NCBI GenBank assembly: GCA_946221915.1
Contig: CAMIKG010000030.1
Location: 1 to 51,537 of the forward strand
Direction of reading: 5' to 3'
DNA length: 51,537 nt
DNA from: an uncultured Erwinia sp.
GTDB lineage: Bacteria > Pseudomonadota > Gammaproteobacteria > Enterobacterales > Enterobacteriaceae
The notes under the pieces are model-generated. The model had not been told where the DNA came from, searched no databases, and saw nothing but the letters and a program-made list of their open reading frames with translations. Below are positions 1 through 7,127 of this stretch, piece after piece. The translations under genes and the position numbers were made by a program. Numbering within the stretch: position 1 is the first letter of the stretch; each line of letters begins with the position of its first letter.

Positions 1-6
1 CCCCAA

Positions 7-83
7 CCCTCCCCCACGACGTGGGAGAGGGAGCTGCCAGGTAAAGCGGAGTCGTCAGCCTTCCCCCACCAGGTGGGGGAAGG
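7..83. repeat. pair of related palindromes downstream of hemL
   Basis: Two C/G-rich inverted repeats lie just past the hemL stop. The first (7-17 with 21-31) pairs CCCTCCCCCAC with GTGGGAGAGGG around a 3-base loop, with one mismatch. The second (59-70 with 72-83) is perfect: CCTTCCCCCACC, one base, then GGTGGGGGAAGG. Their arms share the core TCCCCCAC, so they look like two units of one extragenic palindrome family (REP-like). On the minus strand they would be transcribed after hemL and could stabilise or end its mRNA, although no U-run follows. The family assignment is inference. Confidence 0.55.
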
Positions 84-93
84 CCTGATTGCG

Positions 94-1374
94 TTACAGC
101 TTCGCGAAGCAGCGTTTTGCCGCAGCGACGGTGTTATCAATATCCTCCGGCGTATGCGCCAGTGACATAAAACCTGCTTCAAAGGCGGAAGGAGCCAGAT
201 ACACGCCTTCTTCCAGCATCAGATGGAAGAACTTCTTAAAGCGCTCAACGTCACAACGGGTCACATCCTGATAGCAGGTCACGCTCTCGTCATTGGTAAA
301 GAACACACCAAACATGCCGCCAACGTGATTCACCACTAACGGAATACCCTCTTCATGGGCTGCTTTCAGCAGACCGTCAGCCAGCTGCGTGGTCAGCGCG
401 GTCAGTGTGTCATGGTTACCTGCTTTCGCCACTTCGCTCAGACAGGCAAAGCCCGCCGCCATCGCAATCGGGTTACCGGACAGCGTTCCCGCCTGGTACA
501 CCGGACCGGTTGGCGCCAGCGCGTTCATTACGTCACGACGGCCGCCAAACGCGCCCACCGGCATGCCGCCGCCGATGATTTTGCCCAGGCAGGTCAGGTC
601 CGGTTTCACACCGTAGTGCGCCTGTGCGCCAGCCAGCGCCACGCGGAAGCCGGTCATCACTTCGTCGATAATCAGCAGTGCGCCAAACTCGTCGCACAGT
701 GCGCGCAGGCCCGGCAGGAAGTCCGGCTGGGGTGGAATGCAGTTCATATTGCCGGCAACCGGTTCCACGATGATACAGGCGATATCGTCCGGGTACTGTT
801 CGAAGGCGGCGCGTACTGAGGCCAGATCGTTATAGGTACAGGTCAGCGTATGTTTGGCGAAATCCGCCGGTACGCCGGGTGAGTTAGGCTGGCCCAGCGT
901 CAGTGCGCCGGAACCGGCTTTCACCAGCAGGTGATCAGCGTGGCCGTGGTAGCAGCCTTCAAATTTGATCAGTTTATCGCGGCCGGTAAAGCCGCGCGCC
1001 AGACGAATGGCGCTCATGGTGGCTTCCGTGCCGGAGTTCACCATACGCACCATTTCGATGGTCGGCACCAGCTGGCACACCAGCTCAGCCATTTTCACTT
1101 CCATCTCGGTAGGGGCACCGAAGCTCAGGCCACGCTCAGCGGCGGCAACCACCGCATCACGGATCGCCGGGTGGTTATGACCCAGCACCATCGGACCCCA
1201 GGAGCCGACGTAGTCGATATACGCTTTACCATCCGCATCATAGAGGTAAGCGCCATCTGCACGCTCGACGAAAAGCGGTACGCCGCCGACACCGGTGAAG
1301 GCACGCACCGGAGAGTTAACGCCGCCGGGAATTAACTTTTGCGCCTGGGCATACAGGTTTTCAGACTTACTCAT
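94..1374 (-). CDS. hemL: glutamate-1-semialdehyde 2,1-aminomutase HemL
   Basis: Converts glutamate-1-semialdehyde to 5-aminolevulinate, the second step of the C5 route to haem, using pyridoxal or pyridoxamine phosphate in the cytoplasm. The 426 residues match the usual family length. Class-III aminotransferase landmarks are visible: the SGTEA phosphate-binding turn near residue 114, the IIDEVMTGFR segment near 235, and the PLP-binding lysine K265 in LGKIIGGG. The chosen ATG has an AGGAG Shine-Dalgarno about 8 bases upstream. The gene is monocistronic and divergent from clcA, the arrangement seen in E. coli. Identification is near certain. Confidence 0.98.
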   Translation of the reverse strand: MSKSENLYAQAQKLIPGGVNSPVRAFTGVGGVPLFVERADGAYLYDADGKAYIDYVGSWGPMVLGHNHPAIRDAVVAAAERGLSFGAPTEMEVKMAELVCQLVPTIEMVRMVNSGTEATMSAIRLARGFTGRDKLIKFEGCYHGHADHLLVKAGSGALTLGQPNSPGVPADFAKHTLTCTYNDLASVRAAFEQYPDDIACIIVEPVAGNMNCIPPQPDFLPGLRALCDEFGALLIIDEVMTGFRVALAGAQAHYGVKPDLTCLGKIIGGGMPVGAFGGRRDVMNALAPTGPVYQAGTLSGNPIAMAAGFACLSEVAKAGNHDTLTALTTQLADGLLKAAHEEGIPLVVNHVGGMFGVFFTNDESVTCYQDVTRCDVERFKKFFHLMLEEGVYLAPSAFEAGFMSLAHTPEDIDNTVAAAKRCFAKL

Positions 1375-1547
1375 GGATCGGGCTCCTGAATCATATAATA
1401 AGAAAAATCCCTGCTATTCTAGGGAACATAGCGGCCTGTTGAAAGGCGCGCCGCACGATTGATACAGACAGAAAGGATTTTATCCGCGACGCTGGCGTAC
1501 CTCATGCGTATCATAACGCTATACATTTCCTGACAAATGAAACTGAT

Positions 1548-2954
1548 ATGAGTCTCCCTGATTCCACTGAACAGCTGTCGGTGGTACCGGCGCGACGCGG
1601 TGATTATCTGCGTCTGCTGTTGCGCAAGGACAAAACCCCGTTAGCAATTCTGCTGGTGGCAGGTGTTGTTGGTGCACTGGCCGGGCTGGTGGGCGTGGCG
1701 TTTGAGAAAGCGGTGAATGCTGTGCAGGCGCTGCGTCATGCAACCATCGCCGATGCGGGCGGTAATTTATGGCTGGCCTTTATTCTTTCTGCCTTGCTGG
1801 CGCTGGTGGGCTATTTTCTGGTGCGGCGCTTTGCTCCGGAAGCGGCGGGTTCGGGTATTCCTGAGATTGAAGGCGCGCTGGAGGAGTTACGGCCCGTGCG
1901 CTGGTGGCGGGTTATCCCGGTGAAATTTATCGGCGGCATGGGGACGCTGGGCGCCGGGATGGTGCTCGGGCGCGAAGGGCCGACGGTGCAGCTGGGGGGG
2001 AATATTGGCCGTATGGTGCTGGACCTGTTGCGTCTGCGCACGGCAGAAGCGCGCCATACCCTGCTGGCGACCGGCGCCGCGGCGGGGCTGTCCGCCGCGT
2101 TTAATGCGCCGCTGGCGGGCATCCTGTTTATTATTGAAGAGATGCGCCTGCAGTTCCGCTATAGCCTGATTTCGATAAAAGCCGTGTTTATCGGCGTGAT
2201 TATGTCGAGCATTGTCTTTCGGCTGTTTAATGGCGAACATGCTGTAATCGAGGTGGGCAAACTCAGCAATGCGCCGCTGCAGACGCTATGGCTCTATCTG
2301 CTGCTGGGGATGATCATTGGCGGCGTTGGCGTGCTGTTTAATCAGTTGGTTTTTCGCACCCAGGATCTGTTCCAGAAACTACATGGCGGGCGCATGACGA
2401 AAGCGCTGGCGATTGGTGCCGTACTGGGTGGCGGCTGTGGCGTGTTGTCACTGCTGTTACCTGAAGCGGCGGGCGGCGGTTTTAACCTGATTCCGCTGGC
2501 GACGGCCGGGCAGTATAGCGTGGGAATGCTGCTGTTTATCTTTCTGCTGCGTATGGCTACGACCTTGCTCTGTTTTTGCTCCGGCGCGCCCGGCGGGATT
2601 TTTGCGCCGATGCTGGCGCTGGGTACGCTGCTGGGCACCGCCTTTGGCAGCGTCAGCAGCGTGCTGTTTCCCGTCTGGCAACTGCAGCCGGGTACCTTTG
2701 CCATTGCCGGCATGGGCGCACTGTTGGCGGCTTCGGTACGTGCTCCGTTAACCGGTATCGTGCTGGTGCTGGAGATGACTGACAACTATCAGCTGATTTT
2801 GCCAATGATTATTACCTGTCTCGGGGCAACGCTGCTGGCGCAATTTTTAGGGGGTAAACCCTTGTATTCTTCCCTGCTGGCACGCACGTTATCCAGACAG
2901 CAGTCGCAACAGGCAGCACAATCTGTGCATACTGCAGCGGGGAGCAAGACTTGA
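1548..2954 (+). CDS. clcA: H+/Cl- exchange transporter ClcA
   Basis: Inner-membrane CLC antiporter that exchanges two chloride ions for one proton and supports extreme acid resistance. All CLC selectivity-filter motifs are present: GSGIPE, GREGP with the gating glutamate, and GAPGGIFAP, with the internal proton glutamate in FIIEEMRLQFRY. At 468 aa it is about the E. coli length, with many hydrophobic segments throughout. The start MSLPDSTEQ has only a weak ribosome site. It lies divergent to hemL across a 173-bp gap in which I see no strong regulatory element. Downstream, erpA follows after 91 bp in the same direction. Confidence 0.97.
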   Translation: MSLPDSTEQLSVVPARRGDYLRLLLRKDKTPLAILLVAGVVGALAGLVGVAFEKAVNAVQALRHATIADAGGNLWLAFILSALLALVGYFLVRRFAPEAAGSGIPEIEGALEELRPVRWWRVIPVKFIGGMGTLGAGMVLGREGPTVQLGGNIGRMVLDLLRLRTAEARHTLLATGAAAGLSAAFNAPLAGILFIIEEMRLQFRYSLISIKAVFIGVIMSSIVFRLFNGEHAVIEVGKLSNAPLQTLWLYLLLGMIIGGVGVLFNQLVFRTQDLFQKLHGGRMTKALAIGAVLGGGCGVLSLLLPEAAGGGFNLIPLATAGQYSVGMLLFIFLLRMATTLLCFCSGAPGGIFAPMLALGTLLGTAFGSVSSVLFPVWQLQPGTFAIAGMGALLAASVRAPLTGIVLVLEMTDNYQLILPMIITCLGATLLAQFLGGKPLYSSLLARTLSRQQSQQAAQSVHTAAGSKT

Positions 2955-3045
2955 TCACGCTACCAGGCTGGTAGATAATAACGAAATAATTGGTCAACTA
3001 ATGACCTGCCAGGCGACAGCCTGCATGCATTACTGGAGTGTTTAA

Positions 3046-3396
3046 ATGAGTGACGATGTAGCAGCAGCGCTGCCTCTGCAATTTACTGATGCAGCAGCTA
3101 AAAAAGTGAAAAACCTGATTTCTGATGAAGATAATCCGGATCTGAAACTGCGCGTATATATTACCGGCGGGGGTTGCAGCGGTTTCCAGTATGGCTTCAC
3201 CTTCGATGACAAAATGAATGATGGCGATATGACCATTGAGAAATCAGGCGTGTCGCTGGTGGTGGATCCGATGAGTCTGCAATATCTGGTGGGCGGTTCG
3301 GTCGATTACACCGAAGGTCTGGAAGGCTCGCGCTTTGTTGTCACCAACCCGAACGCAAAAACCACCTGCGGTTGCGGTTCGTCCTTCAGTATCTGA
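3046..3396 (+). CDS. erpA: iron-sulfur cluster insertion protein ErpA
   Basis: A-type Fe-S carrier that delivers clusters to apoproteins, including those of isoprenoid synthesis (IspG and IspH). The 116-residue protein shows the HesB/IscA fold signature and its three conserved cysteines: C44 in GGGCSGF, and C108 and C110 in TTCGCGSSFSI at the C-terminus. The ATG is preceded by CTGGAG at good spacing. It is a single gene facing a small minus-strand gene; the hairpin between them belongs to that opposing gene. E. coli has erpA in the same position after clcA. Confidence 0.97.
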   Translation: MSDDVAAALPLQFTDAAAKKVKNLISDEDNPDLKLRVYITGGGCSGFQYGFTFDDKMNDGDMTIEKSGVSLVVDPMSLQYLVGGSVDYTEGLEGSRFVVTNPNAKTTCGCGSSFSI

Positions 3397-3399
3397 GAT

Positions 3400-3427
3400 A
3401 AAAAAAGGGCGAAGATTGCTCTTCGCC
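3400..3427 (-). terminator. intrinsic terminator of the small exported-protein gene
   Basis: The stem GGCGAAG/CTTCGCC (3408-3414 with 3421-3427, 6-base loop) is followed on the minus strand by seven U residues (3400-3406). It is oriented to stop transcription of the 3434-3682 gene. On the plus strand it could also slow read-through from erpA, but there is no U-run on that side. Confidence 0.75.
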
Positions 3428-3433
3428 TCTTAC

Positions 3434-3682
3434 TTACCATTCAACAGTGACCAGTCGCTGTTCCTGCTTGTTGTTCACGACGGTTTTGCTCGCGGTCACC
3501 TTCGGTTGGGCGGACAACTGAGGTCCACAATCAACCTGCGGCATTTTCTGGTTGCCACTGACGTTGCCATTCACCTCACAGCGTGAATAGATCACCAGTT
3601 TCACCCCAATGCTGCCAGTAATTGCGGCTGCACAGGCTTGACCCGCCATCAACAGGCCAACGGCCAGGATAACGGCTTTCAT
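3434..3682 (-). CDS. small exported protein of unknown function
   Basis: I do not recognise the family with confidence. The 82-residue product begins with a Sec-type signal peptide (MKAVILAVGLLMAGQACA, probable cleavage after residue 18-19) and leaves a mature peptide of about 63 residues with exactly two cysteines, C35 and C52, which could form one disulfide in the periplasm. The stretch TGSIGVKLVIYSRCEVNG resembles the N-terminal strand of spore-coat-U or fimbrial-type beta domains, but the rest is too short for one. The start at 3682 was preferred over an upstream ATG because CAGGAAA lies just ahead of it and a signal peptide follows. It has its own terminator. In E. coli this slot holds yadS, which is absent here. 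Confidence 0.75.
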   Translation of the reverse strand: MKAVILAVGLLMAGQACAAAITGSIGVKLVIYSRCEVNGNVSGNQKMPQVDCGPQLSAQPKVTASKTVVNNKQEQRLVTVEW

Positions 3683-3721
3683 ATTTTTTTTCCTGGTGTA
3701 ACACTGCGTAATCATGCAACT

Positions 3722-3757
3722 AAAAAAACGCTGTGAGAATAACAATTCCCTCAGCGT
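3722..3757 (-). terminator. intrinsic terminator of mtnN-btuF
   Basis: On the minus strand ACGCTG pairs with CAGCGT, and inside it GGGAAT pairs with ATTCTC across one A-A mismatch, giving about 12 base pairs followed by seven U residues. It lies 119 bases past the btuF stop, with an ERIC-like remnant between them. Confidence 0.75.
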
Positions 3758-3830
3758 CATTTTTGATTAACGGCAATTTTTGCTGAATCTTTAATCAATT
3801 TTTAAGCCGCCTTTACATGCGCTGCATATC

Positions 3831-3886
3831 CCCTGAATAATTCGTGCCGCAGGATAAAAACGCCTGTGGTGCGAATTATGACGGGG
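3831..3886. repeat. internally deleted ERIC-like remnant
   Basis: About 40 bases from 3831 match the left end of the full ERIC copy at 18947 with roughly six differences (AATAATTCG, GCAGGA, AAAAACGCC). The last part, ATTATGACGGGG, corresponds to the opposite ERIC terminus (AGTATGACGGG). The centre, including the core hairpin, is missing, so only the two ends remain. They form an imperfect 17-bp hairpin (3838-3854 with 3864-3880, 14 of 17 paired). The element overlaps the last codons and the stop codon of btuF. Confidence 0.6.
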
Positions 3887-4676
3887 GTTGCAAACTGCTG
3901 CAAAGTTGTTCAGCGGCGAGGATGATACGCGGTCCGGCGCGGCTAAACCAGTCTTCATTGAGGGCAATAATGGTGGCGCTGAGCTGTGGCTGCCAGAACT
4001 GGCGTACCGCCGGGATACGTGCGGCATCGCCGGTAACAATAATCGCCTGCGGCTGGCGCATCAGCACCTGCTCACGGCTGACCTGCGGCCAGGGCACGCG
4101 GCTGTCGGCGAAGATATTGTCGCCGCCACACAGTTGCAGGATCTGGTTCTGCAGCGTGGCCTGCGCGGCGGTAAACAGGGGCTGCATACCGAACTGCAGA
4201 AACACCTTTTGCCGCTGCGGATGGGCATAACGCTGACGCAGAGCGGCGAAGCGCTGTGCCAATTCATCGGCATGCTGCTGCGCCAGTTGAGGCTGCGCGC
4301 TCCATGCTGCCAGCTGACGGATACTGGCAATAACATCGTCAATGGACTGCGGGTCGAGCCAGACGATGTGGATGCCGAGCGCCTGTAGCTGTTCCACCTG
4401 ACGCGCCGGCGTGCCACCGCGCCATGCCAGAATCACGTCCGGTTTCAGCGCCAGAATGCGTTCAATATTGATGCCCTGCCAGTTGGCGACCTGCTCCAGC
4501 TGCCGGGCTTGCGGTGGATAATCCGAGTAAGTGCTGACGCCCACAGGAGTAATACCTGCAGCGAAAGCCAGTTCTGTTAGCTGTGGCGCCAGCGCGATAA
4601 CCCGTGGCGCTGTGGCCGCCAGCACTGCACCAGGCAGCGCCAGCAGCAACAGCAGGGTGGCGAAGAACTTAGCCAC
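3876..4676 (-). CDS. btuF: vitamin B12 ABC transporter substrate-binding protein BtuF
   Basis: Periplasmic binding protein that hands cobalamin to the BtuCD importer in the inner membrane; btuC and btuD are not in this window. The 266 residues start with a signal peptide (about residues 1-20, ending AVLAA) and then show the PF01497 fold: RVIALAPQLTELAFAAG near the N-terminus, YSDYPPQA near residue 50, and the lobe-joining helix through the middle. The ATG overlaps the end of mtnN by 8 bases, so the two genes are translationally coupled as in E. coli. The last codons and the stop lie inside an ERIC-like remnant, so the C-terminal tail may differ from relatives. Confidence 0.95.
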   Translation of the reverse strand: MAKFFATLLLLLALPGAVLAATAPRVIALAPQLTELAFAAGITPVGVSTYSDYPPQARQLEQVANWQGINIERILALKPDVILAWRGGTPARQVEQLQALGIHIVWLDPQSIDDVIASIRQLAAWSAQPQLAQQHADELAQRFAALRQRYAHPQRQKVFLQFGMQPLFTAAQATLQNQILQLCGGDNIFADSRVPWPQVSREQVLMRQPQAIIVTGDAARIPAVRQFWQPQLSATIIALNEDWFSRAGPRIILAAEQLCSSLQPPS

Positions 4677-5364
4677 GCAGGTGGGTCAGCAGCGTTTCGA
4701 CCATCAGTGAGGACTGCTTCGCTGCGACAACCAGGAACTCGTCGAAGCTGAGGTGGGATTCCTGGTCGGCGACGTCAGAAATGGCACGCACCACGACGAA
4801 TGGCACACCGAACTGGTGGCAGACGTGGCCGATGGCGGTGGCTTCCATCTCAACCGCAATTGCCTGCGGGAAGGTGTTGCGGATACGCGCCAGCGGTTCC
4901 GCGCCATTGATAAAGGCGTCGCCGCTTACCACCAGGCCGCGCACGGCATTCAGGTTCAGTTTAGCGATGCAGGTTTCCGCTGCGGCAATCAGTTTTTCAT
5001 CCGCCGCGAACGCCGCCGGACAGCCTGCCATCTGGCCTGGCTCATAGCCAAAGGCGGTGACATCAGCATCATGATAACGCACTTCATCGGACACCACGAT
5101 ATCGCCCACTTTTAGCGTTGACGCCAGACCGCCGGCAGAACCGGTGTTAATAATAACGTCAGGCTTGCACAGCTCCAGCAGCAGGGTGGTGCCCAGTGCG
5201 GCGGAGACTTTACCGATGCCGGACTTTAACAGCGCGACTTCCACGCCATTCAGAGTGCCGGTATAAATTTCGCAACCCGCCAGCGTCAGCGTCTGGCGGT
5301 TTTCAATTTTGTCGCGCAGCAGGGTGACTTCCTGCTCCATTGCACCAATGATGCCTGCTTTCAT
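4669..5364 (-). CDS. mtnN: 5'-methylthioadenosine/S-adenosylhomocysteine nucleosidase
   Basis: Hydrolyses the N-glycosidic bond of methylthioadenosine, S-adenosylhomocysteine and 5'-deoxyadenosine. It thereby recycles polyamine and SAM by-products and supplies S-ribosylhomocysteine for autoinducer-2. The 231-residue sequence carries the catalytic residues at the E. coli positions: E12 (AMEQE), E174 (VEMEA) and D197 (ISDVAD), plus the phosphorylase-superfamily NTGSAGG turn near 73-79. It is the first gene of the mtnN-btuF pair and is divergent from dgt across 119 bp. Identification is near certain. Confidence 0.98.
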   Translation of the reverse strand: MKAGIIGAMEQEVTLLRDKIENRQTLTLAGCEIYTGTLNGVEVALLKSGIGKVSAALGTTLLLELCKPDVIINTGSAGGLASTLKVGDIVVSDEVRYHDADVTAFGYEPGQMAGCPAAFAADEKLIAAAETCIAKLNLNAVRGLVVSGDAFINGAEPLARIRNTFPQAIAVEMEATAIGHVCHQFGVPFVVVRAISDVADQESHLSFDEFLVVAAKQSSLMVETLLTHLRG

Positions 5365-5483
5365 AATGAGGACTCGCTAATGTTGCATACCTTCGGGCTT
5401 GAGGTATGGATTTGGTGAGTTAAAGTAATGCATAGTTTACCACGGTTGCCCTGATAATATTCACACACCCGGTGAGAGGATTT

Positions 5484-6980
5484 ATGGCAGAGATTAATTT
5501 CAGGAAGAAAATCAGTTTCCAGCGGCCATACAATAACCGTGAAGAGCCGCTGGTGGGTGAATATAATATTACCCGACACTTTGAAAGTGATCGTGGGCGA
5601 ATTATTAATTCGGCAGCTATACGCCGCCTGCAGCAAAAAACCCAGGTGTTTCCGCTGGAGCGCAATGCGGCGGTGCGATCCCGGCTGACCCATTCGCTGG
5701 AAGTGCAGCAAACCGGGCGCTATATCGCCAAAGAGATTATTGAAACGCTGAAATCTTCCGGCGGGCTGGAGCAATATGGTCTGCATGATTTTGCCGGCGC
5801 GTTTGAAAGCCTGGTGGAGATGTCCTGCCTGCTGCATGACGTCGGCAATCCGCCATTCGGTCATTTTGGCGAATCAGCAATCAATGACTGGTTTGATGAA
5901 AATTTACCTGCCGAGCTGGTGGCGCAACAGATTTGTGATGTCTTCAGCGATGACGAGCGCGCGGGCTTTACTCAGCTGAATGATATGATCCGCGAGGATT
6001 TATGCCATTTCGAAGGCAATGCTCAGGCGATTCGCCTGGTACACACCTTGCTGCAATTAAATCTTACCTATGCGCAGGTCGCCTGTATTTTAAAATACAC
6101 CGCCCCCGCCTGGTGGCATGGTGAAAAACCGGCGCAATATAACGTGCTGATGAAAAAGCCTGGCTTTTATCTTTCTGAGAAAGAGTATATTGCCGAGCTG
6201 CGCGCCGCGACCCATATTGATGAGCATCACCGCTTCCCGCTGACCTATATTATGGAAGCGGCGGACGATATTTCTTATTGTATTGCCGATCTTGATGATG
6301 CTGTGGAAAAAGCGATATTTAATGTCGACGCGCTGTATGAGTTTCTGGAGCAGGCGTGGGGGAAATCGCGGGCTGGCGATGCGTTTTCCCGCACGGTGGG
6401 CTATGCATGGAAAATGGCGAACGGCAGTGGACGTTTCCGCAGCAAAAGCGATCAGTTTTTTATGTCGCTGCGCGTCAGCGTGCAGAATGTGCTGGTGAGC
6501 TATGCGGTAAAACGGTTTGTCGAGAATCTGGACGCTATTTTCGCCGGTCATTTCAATCATGCGTTATTAGAAGATGACGGCGATGAAGGTCGCTTGCTGG
6601 CGATATTTAAAGCGGTAGCGCGCAAGCATGTGTTTAATCACCCGGAAGTGGAGCAGCTGGAATTGCAGGGCTACCGGGTGATAAAAGGGTTGCTGGATAT
6701 CTATAAGCCGCTGCTGGAATTGAGTTATGAAGATTTCACCACGCTGATGAATGATGATTTCCTTAAAGGGCGACCGATTGAAACCCGATTATTTCATAAG
6801 CTTTCCGCGAAGCACCGCAAAGCCTGGCAGCAAAAGATGCGCACCATTATTGTCGAACATAAGTACCAGCGTCTGCTCTGGGAACGCTATTATCGCGCCC
6901 GGCTGTTGCAGGATTATATTAGCGGAATGACCGATCTGTATGCCTGGGATGAATATCGTCGCCTGATGGCGGTAGAGTAA
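5484..6980 (+). CDS. dgt: dGTP triphosphohydrolase Dgt
   Basis: HD-domain enzyme that cleaves dGTP to deoxyguanosine and tripolyphosphate, shaping the dNTP pool. The 498-residue protein has the type-1 dGTPase signatures: FESDRGRIINSAAIRRLQ near the N-terminus, the metal-binding LLHDVGNPPFGHFGE motif near residue 117, and the DDISYCIADLDDAVEK helix mid-protein. The ATG at 5484 was chosen over the in-frame GTG at 5472 because AGAGGA sits directly upstream and MAEINFRKK aligns with the E. coli start. Several stretches are noticeably A+T-richer than in the neighbouring genes. It precedes degP, as in E. coli. Confidence 0.97.
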   Translation: MAEINFRKKISFQRPYNNREEPLVGEYNITRHFESDRGRIINSAAIRRLQQKTQVFPLERNAAVRSRLTHSLEVQQTGRYIAKEIIETLKSSGGLEQYGLHDFAGAFESLVEMSCLLHDVGNPPFGHFGESAINDWFDENLPAELVAQQICDVFSDDERAGFTQLNDMIREDLCHFEGNAQAIRLVHTLLQLNLTYAQVACILKYTAPAWWHGEKPAQYNVLMKKPGFYLSEKEYIAELRAATHIDEHHRFPLTYIMEAADDISYCIADLDDAVEKAIFNVDALYEFLEQAWGKSRAGDAFSRTVGYAWKMANGSGRFRSKSDQFFMSLRVSVQNVLVSYAVKRFVENLDAIFAGHFNHALLEDDGDEGRLLAIFKAVARKHVFNHPEVEQLELQGYRVIKGLLDIYKPLLELSYEDFTTLMNDDFLKGRPIETRLFHKLSAKHRKAWQQKMRTIIVEHKYQRLLWERYYRARLLQDYISGMTDLYAWDEYRRLMAVE

Positions 6981-7000
6981 CTTTTCACGCGCGTAGTTTT

Positions 7001-7073
7001 GTAAAGATTAAGCATAAATTTTTACCATTACCAAATACTTAAACATGAACTTCGCGCTAAAAATTTAATCCTA
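7001..7073 (+). promoter_or_regulatory. sigma-E promoter of degP, possible CpxR site
   Basis: GAACTT (7047-7052), a 16-base spacer and TCCTA (7069-7073) fit the sigma-E pattern, where E. coli degP has GAACTT-N16-TCTGA. Upstream, GTAAAGATTA followed by an A/T-rich stretch and TTTACC (7001-7025) resembles the E. coli CpxR-binding region, but the second half-site is imperfect. The sigma-E call is fairly strong; the CpxR call is weak. Confidence 0.65.
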
Positions 7074-7127
7074 CTATCGTGACCACAGCAATGGTCTGCT
7101 TCATTGTCAGAGACGAGAAACTTACGA

